A stretch of 64,000 nt of DNA, taken from contig JBBQTD010000014.1 of assembly GCA_038234715.1 (NCBI GenBank), positions 1 to 64,000 of the forward strand, given 5' to 3'. The notes under the pieces were generated by a model. It searched no databases. It was given only the letters and a program-made list of their open reading frames with translations, and had not been told where the DNA came from. Of this stretch, positions 1 through 9,836 are shown piece by piece. This stretch comes from SZAS-103 sp038234715. GTDB taxonomy: Bacteria; Pseudomonadota; Gammaproteobacteria; Xanthomonadales; Xanthomonadaceae. The position numbers and the translations under genes are program-made. Positions within the stretch are counted from its first letter, which is position 1; each line of letters opens with the position of its first letter.

Positions 1-38
1 CGAGCATGCACTCGCGCGATGCGCAACGGCAAGCCGGA

Positions 39-896
39 TCAGCCGTCGTCGCGCTTGCGCCTGCGTTCGTCCCAGCCATGCACGATGCGGGCGATCGCAG
101 CAACCCCGTCGGTCAGCGCGGCCGGTCCCGGCTGCAGGATCAGCGGCGACTTGATCTCGTGCAATTCCCCGTCGCGCACCGCGGGGATCGCATTCCATCC
201 CGGTCGCGCAGCGACTTTTTCCGGGCGGAACTTCTTTCCGCACCACGAGCCGATGATGATGTCCGGGGCACGGCGCACGACTTCATCCGGATCTTCGAGG
301 ATGCGTTGTTTCGCCAGCGATTCGGTTGCACGTTCGGGAAAGATGTCGTCGCCGCCGGCGATGCGAACGAGTTCGGCAACCCACCGGATGCCGGTGATGG
401 GTGGTTCGTCCCATTCCTCGAAATACACTTTCGGACGGTTGCGCAATGCAGCTGCTTGCCCTGCGATTGCATCGAGTCCGCGTGCATAGCCGTCCGCCAA
501 CGCAATGGCGTGGCTGGACGCACCGACCAGCGCGCCAAGCCGGCGAATGTAGTCGAGGATGCCGTCGACGCTGCGGTGGTTGCTGATCCACACTTCAATG
601 CCGCGACGAATCAATTCCGCTGCGATATCGGCCTGGATGTCGGAAAATCCGATCACGAAGTCCGGTTCGAGCTTCAGTATTTCGCCGATCTTCGCCGAGG
701 TGAATGCACTGACCCTGGGCTTCTCGCGCCGCGCGATGGGCGGCCGAACGGTGAAGCCCGAAATTCCAACGATGCGATCCTGCTCGCCGAGCAGGTACAG
801 CGTTTCGGTAGGTTCTTCCGTGAGGCAGACGATGCGTTGCGGTCCATGGCGCCGGTAATCCCCAGCCTTCACGGATACAACATCCGCTTCGACCAC
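39..896 (-). CDS. Cobalamin/iron-siderophore-type ABC substrate-binding protein (BtuF-like)
   Basis: This 285-residue protein has the fold signature of the periplasmic-binding PF01497 family: an N-terminal RIVCLTEEPTETLYLLG stretch, then DFVIGFSDIQ, and a late stretch (WVAELVRIAGGDDIFPE) typical of BtuF-type binding proteins. Family members bind cobalamin or siderophores for an ABC importer. No signal peptide is visible at the N-terminus, so it may be one of the soluble stand-alone relatives rather than a true periplasmic receptor, and no permease or ATPase gene is adjacent. The start chosen overlaps the 3' end of pdxH on the same strand by 28 bp, suggesting co-transcription. A later start near residue 19 cannot be excluded. 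Family assignment is firm, ligand is not. Confidence 0.8.
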   Translation of the reverse strand: MVEADVVSVKAGDYRRHGPQRIVCLTEEPTETLYLLGEQDRIVGISGFTVRPPIARREKPRVSAFTSAKIGEILKLEPDFVIGFSDIQADIAAELIRRGIEVWISNHRSVDGILDYIRRLGALVGASSHAIALADGYARGLDAIAGQAAALRNRPKVYFEEWDEPPITGIRWVAELVRIAGGDDIFPERATESLAKQRILEDPDEVVRRAPDIIIGSWCGKKFRPEKVAARPGWNAIPAVRDGELHEIKSPLILQPGPAALTDGVAAIARIVHGWDERRRKRDDG

Positions 897-1483
897 AGGC
901 CGTCGCGCAGGTCATAGCGCTGGCGTTCGTGCAGGCGGAAGTCCCCGCCGTACCAGAACTCGAATGCGTCCGGGATCACGCGATAGCCGGTCCAGCCCGG
1001 CGGGCGCGGCACAGCGCGGCCAGCGAACTCGCGTTCGTATTGCGCGATTCGCGATTCCAGTGTTGATCGCGCATCAAGGGTCTCGGATTGCAGCGAAGCC
1101 CATGCACCGATCTGGCTCAGGCGCACGCGGCTCGCGAAGTACGCATCGGCCTCGGCATCGGACACGACATCCGCCCCGCCCTCGATCCGCACCTGCACCT
1201 GTTTGGGCAGGGTCTTCCAGAGGAACAGCAGTGCGGCGCGCGGATTGACGCGCAAGTCGTTGCCCTTGCGGCTGGCGACATGCGTATAGAACACGAAGCC
1301 GTGCTCATCGCAGGACTTGAGCAACACGGTGCGCGCAGTTGGACGTCCGTGGCGGTCGGCGGTGGCGACGGTCATCGCGGTGGGCTCGGTGTCGCCGGCC
1401 ACGCGCGCGCCGTCAAGCAGTTCGCGGAACGTGGCGAGGGCTTCGGCGTACAGGTCAGTCGTCAATTGGGACATTCCGCTCAT
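869..1483 (-). CDS. pdxH: Pyridoxamine 5'-phosphate oxidase
   Basis: The product (204 residues) oxidises pyridoxamine- or pyridoxine-5'-phosphate to pyridoxal 5'-phosphate with FMN, the last step of vitamin B6 synthesis and salvage, in the cytosol. The sequence carries the FMN-binding split-barrel: AMTVATAD, RPTARTVLLK, YTHVASRKGNDL and the substrate-binding C-terminal block from FWYGGDFRLHER to the terminal RMLYP. The length is typical of the family. A second in-frame Met lies three codons in. It is divergent from the glycerate kinase gene with only about 35 bp between the starts, so promoters must overlap the coding ends. Confidence 0.95.
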   Translation of the reverse strand: MSGMSQLTTDLYAEALATFRELLDGARVAGDTEPTAMTVATADRHGRPTARTVLLKSCDEHGFVFYTHVASRKGNDLRVNPRAALLFLWKTLPKQVQVRIEGGADVVSDAEADAYFASRVRLSQIGAWASLQSETLDARSTLESRIAQYEREFAGRAVPRPPGWTGYRVIPDAFEFWYGGDFRLHERQRYDLRDGLWSKRMLYP

Positions 1484-1518
1484 TCCGCGTCAGTCGAAGC
1501 ATGCTCTATTGTGACGTG

Positions 1519-2340
1519 ATGACTGGGCGCACGCATCCTCGCACGATCGCGGGCTATCGACCGGAGTTCGTCGCCGGCGTGCTCGATGACGCGTTGGCGC
1601 ACGCCAGCGGCGTCTTCGGCATCGTGGGGCTGCAGGGTTGCGGCAAGTCCACGCTGGCGGCGCAGGTGGCCGCACTGGCCGGCGAGCGCGGGCATTCGGC
1701 AGTCGTCCTGTCGATCGATGACTTTTATCTGGGTCGTCGCGAGCGGTTGCGCCTGGCACGCCAGGTCCATCCGTTGCTCGCAACGCGCGGCCCGCCCGGA
1801 ACGCACGACATCGCGCTTGCGTGCGCCACCGTCGATGGATTGATTGCGGGTGAACGCACCCCGCTTCCGCACTTCGACAAAATCGCCGATCGTCGGCTGC
1901 CGCCATCGCGTTGGCACATCGCCACGCGGCGCGTCGACTTGATCGTCCTTGAGGGCTGGTTTCTCAAGGTGCCAGCGGAAGACCCGGCTGCCATGGCGAC
2001 GCCACTCAATGCGCTTGAGCGCGACGCGGATGCGCAGGGTATCTGGCGCGCCTACTGCAACCATGCGCTTGCAGGTTACGCGCCGCTTTGGCAACGGATC
2101 GACCGGATGCTGTTCCTGGAAGGGCCAGGCTTCGGCGTGGTGCCCGAATGGCGGTGGCAACAGGAAGTGTCGCTGCAGGCGGCCCATCCAGGGCGCCAGG
2201 CGATGCGACGCGAGACAGTCGAACGCTTCGTGCTGTTCTTCGAGCGCATCAGCCGACAGGCAATGCGGACATTGCCCGCGATCGCCGATCGCGCTATCCG
2301 GATCGATGCGATGCGGCGACCGGAAGACGCGTCAAAGTGA
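1519..2340 (+). CDS. D-glycerate 3-kinase-like P-loop kinase
   Basis: The protein (273 residues from the ATG at 1519; an upstream ATG at 1501 is possible) shows a Walker A motif GLQGCGKST near residue 42, a following SIDDFYLGRRER block, and VLEGWF in the central part. These are hallmarks of the plant-type glycerate kinase branch of the phosphoribulokinase/uridine kinase superfamily. Family members phosphorylate D-glycerate to 3-phosphoglycerate, linking photorespiration-like or serine/glyoxylate metabolism to glycolysis. The reading frame is open further upstream, but that part overlaps pdxH on the other strand and is not protein-like. The exact substrate is inferred from family only. Confidence 0.8.
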   Translation: MTGRTHPRTIAGYRPEFVAGVLDDALAHASGVFGIVGLQGCGKSTLAAQVAALAGERGHSAVVLSIDDFYLGRRERLRLARQVHPLLATRGPPGTHDIALACATVDGLIAGERTPLPHFDKIADRRLPPSRWHIATRRVDLIVLEGWFLKVPAEDPAAMATPLNALERDADAQGIWRAYCNHALAGYAPLWQRIDRMLFLEGPGFGVVPEWRWQQEVSLQAAHPGRQAMRRETVERFVLFFERISRQAMRTLPAIADRAIRIDAMRRPEDASK

Positions 2341-2380
2341 CGCGCGTCCAGACTGGTCCCGTCTGGACCGGCTGCTCATC

Positions 2381-2584
2381 TCACTTGACGACAAACGTCA
2401 CTCGCAAGTTGACGCGCCATTCCCGGATGCTGCCATCGTCGCCGGTGACGACCTTGAGTTCGTTCACCCAGGCGCCCTTGATGTTCTTCACGCTTTCGGC
2501 GCACTTGTGCAGGCCCGATTGCACGGCATCCTCGATGCTCTTCGTGGACGAAGCGGTGAGCTCGATCACCTTTGCGACTGTCAT
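2381..2584 (-). CDS. Dodecin (flavin-binding small protein)
   Basis: This 67-residue protein begins MTVAKVIEL and continues with STKSIEDAVQSGL and WVNELKVVTGDDGSIREWRV, which matches the dodecin family in both length and sequence. Dodecins assemble into hollow dodecamers that store flavins and guard against free-flavin photochemistry. The aromatic residue in the GAWVNE segment is the conserved flavin-stacking Trp. A strong AGGAGA ribosome binding site stands upstream of the ATG on the minus strand and decides the start, although the frame is open much further upstream. It sits between the glycerate kinase (convergent) and aroK (divergent). Confidence 0.9.
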   Translation of the reverse strand: MTVAKVIELTASSTKSIEDAVQSGLHKCAESVKNIKGAWVNELKVVTGDDGSIREWRVNLRVTFVVK

Positions 2585-2674
2585 GGCGGTCTCCTGGACA
2601 AGTAAGTATGAACGGCTGAAGTGCGGCGACGCGCGCAATCCCTGCGATCGCACGGAATGCTTGCCCGACAATGC

Positions 2675-2680
2675 TAGCAT
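2675..2680 (+). promoter_or_regulatory. Possible -10 element of a leaderless aroK transcript
   Basis: TAGCAT preceded by TGC (extended -10 form TGCTAGCAT) ends six bases before the aroK ATG at 2687. Transcription would then begin at or next to the start codon. No good -35 hexamer and no Shine-Dalgarno sequence are visible. This is inference from spacing. Confidence 0.35.
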
Positions 2681-2686
2681 CGGGGC

Positions 2687-3235
2687 ATGAATCCAGCTCC
2701 GAATCTGGTGTTTGTTGGTCCGATGGGTGCGGGCAAGACCACGATCGGTACGCGTGTTGCTGCACGGCTTGGATTGAGTTTTGTCGATGTCGACCAGCGC
2801 CTGCAGGAAATCACCGGAGCACGCGTGCCGTTGATTTTCGAGTGCGAGGGTGAGGCCGGCTTTCGCGCACGTGAATCGGCGTTGATTGCCGAATTGTGCA
2901 ACGACAGCGGATTGCTGATCGCAACGGGCGGGGGTGCCGTGCTCGATGCGGGGAACCGCCAACGCTTGCATGCACGCAGTTTCGTCGTGCACCTGCACCT
3001 GGACGTCGAAGCGCAACTGCAGCGGCTCGCGCGCGACCGTAGCCGCCCACTACTCGAAAGTGGCGACCGTCGCGTCACGCTGACCTCCCTTGCTGCCCAG
3101 CGCGATGCGCTGTACGCCGAAATTGCCGACCTGCGTTTTGAATCAAACGCGCCTGGCCCGGACGCCGCCGCCAAGTGCCTTGCCACGCTAGTTGCCGAAC
3201 AATGGCAACGCCAAGCCAAACATGCGGCTGCTTGA
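2687..3235 (+). CDS. aroK: Shikimate kinase
   Basis: The 182-residue enzyme phosphorylates shikimate at the 3-hydroxyl with ATP in the chorismate pathway. The Walker A loop GPMGAGKTT is at residues 11-19, the shikimate-binding FVDVDQ and FRARE segments follow, and the ATGGGAV loop is near residue 80. The lid arginine region is RDRSRPLLE. The length is normal. The stop codon is followed after one base by the aroB start, so aroK and aroB are co-translated, as in most proteobacteria. A -10-like box sits only six bases from the ATG, so the mRNA may be leaderless. Confidence 0.95.
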   Translation: MNPAPNLVFVGPMGAGKTTIGTRVAARLGLSFVDVDQRLQEITGARVPLIFECEGEAGFRARESALIAELCNDSGLLIATGGGAVLDAGNRQRLHARSFVVHLHLDVEAQLQRLARDRSRPLLESGDRRVTLTSLAAQRDALYAEIADLRFESNAPGPDAAAKCLATLVAEQWQRQAKHAAA

Positions 3236-3236
3236 G

Positions 3237-4346
3237 ATGCATACCCTGCATGTCGAACTTGGCGAGCGTCGTTACCCGATCCGGATTGGTGCCGGCTTGC
3301 TGGAACACGCCGACGCGTTCGCGGAAATCGCTTTCGGCCGGCATGTGCTGCTGGTCAGCGACAGCAATGTAGCGCCGTTGTACGCCGAGCGCGTGCTCGC
3401 GCGGTTGCCGGGGGACTTCGAGGCCGCATTGCACGTTGTTCCTGCTGGCGAACGGTACAAGACACTCGAATCGTGCGCTTCGATCTTCGCGGCGCTCGCC
3501 GAAATGCAGGCCAACCGCGATGCGCTGGTGATTGCCCTCGGGGGCGGCGTGGTGGGCGACCTGGCCGGTTTCGCCGCAGCGTGCTGGATGCGCGGCGTGC
3601 GCTACCTGCAGATCCCAACAACCTTGCTCGCGATGGTGGACTCGTCGGTCGGCGGCAAGACCGCCGTGGACCTCCCACAGGGCAAAAACCTGGTGGGCGC
3701 GTTCCACCAGCCTTGTGCAGTCGCGATCGACACCGACCTGCTCGCATCGTTGCCCGCCCGCGAGTTGTCCGCGGGTCTTGCCGAAGTGGTCAAGTACGGC
3801 GCAATCGGTGATCGCGCGTTCTTCGGATGGATCGAGGACAATGCGGATGCGCTGCTCGAACGCGACCCGAAGGTCCTTGCCGATGCGGTGCGCAAGAGCT
3901 GCGCGCACAAGGCGAAGGTTGTTGCGAAAGATGAAACCGACCAGGGTGCGCGCGCGCTGCTGAATTTCGGTCACACCTTTGGCCATGCGCTGGAGGCAGA
4001 GGCGGGCTTCGGCGCTCTGCTGCACGGCGAGGGGGTTGCGATCGGGATGATGTTGGCGGCGCGCCTGTCATCCGAGCTTGGCTACGCTCCGTTGATCGAC
4101 ACCGCACGCCTTGCCGCGTTGCTGGAGCGCCTGAACCTGCCGGTCGCGATTCCCTACGACATTGCCGCATCCGCCCTTGAGCCTGCGGCACTGCTCGCAC
4201 GCATGCGACTCGACAAGAAAAACATCTCGGGAAGACTTCGGCTGGTGCTCTGGCGCGGCATCGGTCGTGCTTACCTCGCCGACGACGTGGATGCGCAACG
4301 CGTGCTCGAACTGCTCGGCGATGAGCTGGCCGACAGCGGAGCGTGA
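3237..4346 (+). CDS. aroB: 3-dehydroquinate synthase
   Basis: This 369-residue enzyme converts DAHP to 3-dehydroquinate, the second step of the shikimate pathway, using NAD and a divalent metal. Visible signatures are the NAD-binding GGGVVGDLAGF, the MVDSSVGGKTAVD block, the metal-binding region NFGHTFGHALEAE and the later LLHGEGVAIGM. The start at 3237 lies one base after the aroK stop. An alternative Met five codons upstream (3222) would overlap aroK. The length agrees with the family. The gene is followed by a short gap and the WGR gene. Confidence 0.95.
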   Translation: MHTLHVELGERRYPIRIGAGLLEHADAFAEIAFGRHVLLVSDSNVAPLYAERVLARLPGDFEAALHVVPAGERYKTLESCASIFAALAEMQANRDALVIALGGGVVGDLAGFAAACWMRGVRYLQIPTTLLAMVDSSVGGKTAVDLPQGKNLVGAFHQPCAVAIDTDLLASLPARELSAGLAEVVKYGAIGDRAFFGWIEDNADALLERDPKVLADAVRKSCAHKAKVVAKDETDQGARALLNFGHTFGHALEAEAGFGALLHGEGVAIGMMLAARLSSELGYAPLIDTARLAALLERLNLPVAIPYDIAASALEPAALLARMRLDKKNISGRLRLVLWRGIGRAYLADDVDAQRVLELLGDELADSGA

Positions 4347-4399
4347 TCCGCGCCATCCCTGTGAAGGCAGCCGGCACGCAGCGCGTTGAATGCGCCGGT

Positions 4400-4405
4400 T
4401 AGAAT
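4400..4405 (+). promoter_or_regulatory. Possible -10 element before the WGR gene
   Basis: TAGAAT ends six bases before the ATG at 4412, the same geometry seen ahead of aroK. A leaderless transcript is the simplest reading. No Shine-Dalgarno sequence is present in the six-base gap. Confidence 0.4.
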
Positions 4406-4411
4406 GGGCGC

Positions 4412-4665
4412 ATGCGAATACTCCTCCAGCATCCGCCCGTCGGTGCCGAAGCACCGCGGTTCATCCAGCTCGCCTTGCAGCAGGACCTGCTCGGTGGGTG
4501 GCTGCTCGTGCGCGAAACCGGCCACATCGGCCAACGCAGCACGATCAAGCGCGAGCAATACTTGCGGCAGGACGAAGCTCTCGCTGCATTCGAGCATCAT
4601 CGCGACCAGAACGTGCGCCGCGGCTTCCAAATCGTGTTCGCGCAGGGCGCCGAGGCGCCGCGTCC

Positions 4666-4669
<4 letters not shown>
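4412..4669 (+). CDS. Stand-alone WGR-domain protein
   Basis: The 85-residue product is essentially one WGR-like domain: an N-terminal RILLQHPP strand, FIQLALQQDLLGGWLLVRETGHIGQRS corresponding to the conserved W-G-R core, and a C-terminal RGFQIVFAQ strand. WGR domains occur in PARPs and in bacterial MolR-type proteins and are thought to bind nucleic acid. The cellular role of the short bacterial stand-alone version is unknown. It overlaps hemE by four bases (ATGA), so the two are translationally coupled. The domain assignment is fairly firm, the function is not. Confidence 0.75.
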
Positions 4670-5766
<1,097 letters not shown>

Positions 5767-5923
5767 ACTTGCCGGCGGCCGCACGCGGCTCGATCCGCAT
5801 TGATCCACGCAACGATGGAAGGCCGACGACACCGGAACTATTCGTGCGCGTTGCCGCGAAGCATGGAGAACACGTTCGAAGCACGCCGCAAGGTCTGGAA
5901 ATTGTCACCGCCGGCCGGTTTGG

Positions 5924-8900
5924 TCATAGCTTCGTCTCAACCAGCAACGCAGCCAGCGCATCGGCAAGCATCTCGCCTGTCACGGGCTTGCGCAGGAAGC
6001 CCCGCATGCCCGCCGCGCACGCATCTTGCTCGGCGTCGGCGTCGGCGCGTGCGGTCACCGCAAGCAATGGAATCGCAATGCCGCGCGCGCGAACCAGGCG
6101 CGCCAGATCGAGTCCATTCACGCCTGGAAGGTCGAGGTCAAGCAGCGCGGCATCGAATCGCGCGTTTTCGAGCTCGGACAGAGCGGCGAGCCCGTGCGGC
6201 GCGTGCACGACAACATGTCCACGCGCTTCAAGAAGGCCACGCAGAACTTCAGCGATGGTCACATCGTCTTCGACCAGCAGCAGGCGCAGCGGACGTCTGT
6301 CCGAAGCCGCGCGCGGCTTGGTGCTCTTGGGTTGCGCCACCGGCGGTTCGGCTTCCGGCAATGGCAGGCTCACCAGAAAGTTCGTGCCCACTCCGGGTGT
6401 GCTGGACACTACGATCCGCCCCCCCATCGCCGCAGCGAGTTCCTCGCATATCGCCAGGCCTAGCCCGCTCCCGCCGTAACGCGCAGTGGTGCGGGCACCG
6501 TCGGCCTGTTCGAAGCGCCTGAAAAGGCGTGACTGCTCCTCCGCATTCAAACCCGGACCAGTATCGACGACCGCAATGTGCACGCCATGCGGCGCATCGC
6601 CCCGGACCGCCTTGATCCGCACACTGCCATGTTCGGTGAACTTGATCGCATTGGTGCCCAGATTCAACAGGATCTGGCGTACGCGGGAGCAATCGCCCCG
6701 CAACCCGCGAGGCGCGTCCGCGGCGATTTCAACTTGCAAGGCCAAGCCTTTTTGCCCGGCGAGCGGTCGCAGCAGGGCGTCCAACTCCTGCAGCAACACG
6801 TGCAAGTCGAACGGCGCTTCATCGAGAGCGAGTTTGCCTGCTTCGATACGCGCGAGATCCAGCGAGTCGTTGACCAGGCGCAGCAGATGTTGCCCCGCGC
6901 GCTGGATGGACTCGGCCTGGCCGCGCTGGCGCTGGTCGAGCGGCCCGGCCAGCAAAAGCTCGGTCATGCCGAGCACGCCCGTCATCGGCGTGCGGATCTC
7001 GTGTCCCATCGTCGCGAGGAAGCGCGTCTTGGCCTGTGAAGCGTGTTCCGCCAGCGCGCTGCGCTGTTCGGCCAATGCGTACGCGTGCCGCCGCTTGAGC
7101 CGGCGGCGGTAGAACCATGCGAGCATCAGCAGGGCGAGAATCCCGAACACGCCATAGCCGGCGTACGCGACGCCGGTTTTCCACCAGGGCGGGCGTGCGG
7201 AGATCGTGAGTTCTTGCGGCGCGGACCATATGCCATCCGCATTGGTTGCCTCGACCTGCAGGACATGACGACCCGGATCGAGTCGCGGGAACACCCTCTC
7301 GCCGACTGCGCCCTCGTCGACCCAACCTGCGTCGTAGCCGTGCAACCAGAAGCGGTAGCGGTGTGCCTTGGGGTCTGTGTACGACAGCAGGCGCGCTGCC
7401 ACGCGCAGGTCACGATCGTCGGACCCCAAGTTGATCATCGCGTGGGGATCGAGTGCGATCTCGCGATCGCCGCGGCGTACACGAATCGCATCGATGGCCA
7501 GGGACGGAACCGCATTGTCCAACGAAACCTTCGACGGCTCGAACAACACCAACCCGTCGACCGTGCCCGCTGCGACCAGTCCGTGCGCCGTCATCAGGGG
7601 CGGATGCCGACCAAACTCCTGGCTCGGCAAGCCGTCGCGCAGGCCGTACACGCGGACGCGACCGCTGCGCGCATCGAAACGCAGCAGGCCGCGTACCGTT
7701 GTCAGCCAGACATCGCCGTCAGTATCGGCCAGCACCCCGCCGGACTCCACCGCAGGCAAGCCCTGCCGCTGATCCACATGCAACTGCAGCCGTAGCGAGT
7801 GACCGTCCCAGCCGTAGCGTTCGAGAGCCGAAAGACGATGCAGCCACAAGGTGTGCGGTTCGGCGAACGCGAAGCCAAAGACGCGATCGTCTGGTGCGCC
7901 GGGGACGGGTGCGAAACGGTGCGCGGTGTCGTTCCACGCGAGCACGCCTTGCGGACCGGCCAGCCATAGCGCGCCCTGCGGTGAGACGGCGAGTTGCTCG
8001 GTATCGGGTGCGGTCAGTCCCAACCCATCAACGGGTTTGATGGCGAACAGCACATGGCCTTCGCGATCGCGAACCTGGATGCCTTCGCCGAGGCTGGATA
8101 TCCACACGCGTCCGTCGGGAGTCTGCGCGATCAGGTCGTTTGGACCTGCAAGTGGCGCATCAATCTTGCTGTCCTGGTCCCAGACGGTCGCCTTGCGCGT
8201 ATGCGGATCGATGCGCGCGATCCCGGTGTTGTAGCCAACCCAGAGCGGCCCATCGCCGCGCTGGCTGACCGCCCACAGATACTTGTGTTCGAGTTCAGGC
8301 GGCGACCAATGTTCGATCGCTCCGGTAACCGGATCGATCCGATCGATCGCGCTGCGACCACCAACAACCCAGAGCCGGCCACCGTCGGCATTCGCAATCG
8401 CCTCGGGTTGGGTTGCGCTGAGCGATGCCGGATCGTGCGCATCGTGCCGAAAACCAGCGAACTGCAACGCATGCGGTACGAGTTGCGCGAGACCGCCCCC
8501 CTTGGTGGCGAACCACAGGCTTCCTTCGCGATCCTGCAACATGCCCAGCACACGCTGCGTTCCAGGAACCGCCACCGCCTGAACCTGCGGCGCCCCTGCA
8601 ATCGCAGAGTCGCGACGCCGCAGCAGGGATGGCGTGCTCAACCAATACCCACCATCGCGATCGTGCAAGATGCCGGTGACGCGCGGATCGTCGGGATTGG
8701 GATTCCATCGCAGCGCGCGCACGTTGCCATCCGTTTCGCGCACATACAAACCGGATTTCGCACCGAACCAAAGGCGACCATTCGGCTCGGCAGTGATCGC
8801 ATACACGATCGCGCCGCCGAGGCCCGGCGCCTCAAGTTGCTCAAAGGCGCGACCATTCCAACGCGCCGCGCCGGCAGTCGTGGCCACCCACAAATCGCCG

Positions 8901-9460
8901 TGCACATCCACGACCAGCGACAGGATGTTGTTATCGGGCAGGCTGTGTGGATCGGCATGGTCATGCTGGAAGTTTCTCAGCTTCCCATTCGACGCCATGC
9001 GATAGAGGCCGCCGCCAAATGTCCCGAACCAGACCGCACCGTCGCGGGTGGACGCAAGTGCGAACACGTCGTCCTCGCCCATCGTCGGCGTGTTCGCATG
9101 GCGGTACTGTCGAAAATGGATTCCATCGGGCTCGAGCAGGGCGAAGCCCTGCCCCTCGATCGCGGACCAGACGCGATCCTTCGCATCGACATGCAACGCC
9201 TGCACGAGGTTGCCGGGCAACGATCCGGGATCGGCCGGATCGTGGCGCCACACCCGGAAGCCCACGCCGTCGTAGCGGGCAAGGCCGTCGTCGGTCGCGA
9301 GCCACAGGTAACCGCGCGAGTCCTGGGCGATCGCGTTGACCGCGCTCGATGGCAGTCCATCGGCCACCCCATAGCTGCGCAACAATGGCGTCTCGGGCAG
9401 CGCCGCGTGCGCAGCAACAGCCAGCATCCATAGCAGCCAATAGGCAATCAGTCGGCGCAT
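5924..9460 (-). CDS. Beta-propeller hybrid sensor histidine kinase/response regulator
   Basis: The product has 1178 residues. A signal peptide (MRRLIAYWLLWMLAVAAHA) is followed by a long periplasmic sensor of repeated two-component-regulator propeller blades (for example DSRGYLWLATDDGLARYDG), a Y_Y_Y-like immunoglobulin domain, one membrane helix near 762-784, a HisKA domain with the phospho-accepting His near 820 (GHEIRTPM), a HATPase domain (DTGPGL near 966, GGSGLGL near 997) and a C-terminal receiver with its Asp near 1108. It therefore senses an extracytoplasmic signal and relays phosphate internally. The start at 9460 is supported by a GGGAGAA ribosome binding site and by the signal peptide, although the frame is open 41 codons further. 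The ligand is unknown. No output DNA-binding domain is present. Confidence 0.9.
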   Translation of the reverse strand: MRRLIAYWLLWMLAVAAHAALPETPLLRSYGVADGLPSSAVNAIAQDSRGYLWLATDDGLARYDGVGFRVWRHDPADPGSLPGNLVQALHVDAKDRVWSAIEGQGFALLEPDGIHFRQYRHANTPTMGEDDVFALASTRDGAVWFGTFGGGLYRMASNGKLRNFQHDHADPHSLPDNNILSLVVDVHGDLWVATTAGAARWNGRAFEQLEAPGLGGAIVYAITAEPNGRLWFGAKSGLYVRETDGNVRALRWNPNPDDPRVTGILHDRDGGYWLSTPSLLRRRDSAIAGAPQVQAVAVPGTQRVLGMLQDREGSLWFATKGGGLAQLVPHALQFAGFRHDAHDPASLSATQPEAIANADGGRLWVVGGRSAIDRIDPVTGAIEHWSPPELEHKYLWAVSQRGDGPLWVGYNTGIARIDPHTRKATVWDQDSKIDAPLAGPNDLIAQTPDGRVWISSLGEGIQVRDREGHVLFAIKPVDGLGLTAPDTEQLAVSPQGALWLAGPQGVLAWNDTAHRFAPVPGAPDDRVFGFAFAEPHTLWLHRLSALERYGWDGHSLRLQLHVDQRQGLPAVESGGVLADTDGDVWLTTVRGLLRFDARSGRVRVYGLRDGLPSQEFGRHPPLMTAHGLVAAGTVDGLVLFEPSKVSLDNAVPSLAIDAIRVRRGDREIALDPHAMINLGSDDRDLRVAARLLSYTDPKAHRYRFWLHGYDAGWVDEGAVGERVFPRLDPGRHVLQVEATNADGIWSAPQELTISARPPWWKTGVAYAGYGVFGILALLMLAWFYRRRLKRRHAYALAEQRSALAEHASQAKTRFLATMGHEIRTPMTGVLGMTELLLAGPLDQRQRGQAESIQRAGQHLLRLVNDSLDLARIEAGKLALDEAPFDLHVLLQELDALLRPLAGQKGLALQVEIAADAPRGLRGDCSRVRQILLNLGTNAIKFTEHGSVRIKAVRGDAPHGVHIAVVDTGPGLNAEEQSRLFRRFEQADGARTTARYGGSGLGLAICEELAAAMGGRIVVSSTPGVGTNFLVSLPLPEAEPPVAQPKSTKPRAASDRRPLRLLLVEDDVTIAEVLRGLLEARGHVVVHAPHGLAALSELENARFDAALLDLDLPGVNGLDLARLVRARGIAIPLLAVTARADADAEQDACAAGMRGFLRKPVTGEMLADALAALLVETKL

Positions 9461-9531
9461 GTTTCTCCCAATGGCATCCCCGCAACGCAGCGTTGCAATC
9501 CCAAACCCGCGCAGCGTGATCGAACCTCGCC

Positions 9532-9537
9532 TAGAAT
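9532..9537 (+). promoter_or_regulatory. Possible -10 box for the b561/YceI operon
   Basis: TAGAAT stands about 45 bases upstream of the decayed YceI start and resembles the boxes before other genes in the window. No convincing -35 hexamer is seen at normal spacing. Confidence 0.3.
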
Positions 9538-9581
9538 CAGCGCCAGCGATCCTGCATGTTTTCCCCATGATGCGAGCCGCC

Positions 9582-9836
9582 ATGCAACCTTACGCGATCA
9601 CGGGACCGATCCGCGTTTTTCCTTCGACGTTGGCTATCGCATCGACCGCGCACGCCGCGCCGAAATCCTTCCGGCTCGACCCGGCGCCTGCGCGAATCCC
9701 GGGAATCGACGCGAATCCCAATGCGGTTGGCGAGGATGTCGTGCTCGACCTCGCAGCGGAAGCAGATGCGCACGACTCTCAACCAGTCGAACCCGCATCG
9801 TGCATCGCTACCCCATCACAGGATCAAGATCGATGA
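9582..9836 (+). pseudogene. Remnant of a YceI-family gene, internally deleted
   Basis: Two pieces of a YceI-like protein can be recognised here. In one frame near 9595-9660 the translation reads RFSFDVGYRIDRARRAE, like the N-terminal strands of YceI. In the neighbouring frame, near 9690-9810, it reads GIDANPNAVGEDVVLDLAAE, like the conserved YceI C-terminus. The roughly 120 residues expected between them are missing and the two pieces are out of frame. The second frame ends with a TGA that overlaps the ATG of the cytochrome b561 gene (ATGA), the coupling expected of an intact upstream operon gene. The 372-bp gap between the kinase and b561 is therefore best read as a decayed first gene of a YceI-b561-YceI operon. 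Confidence 0.55.
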
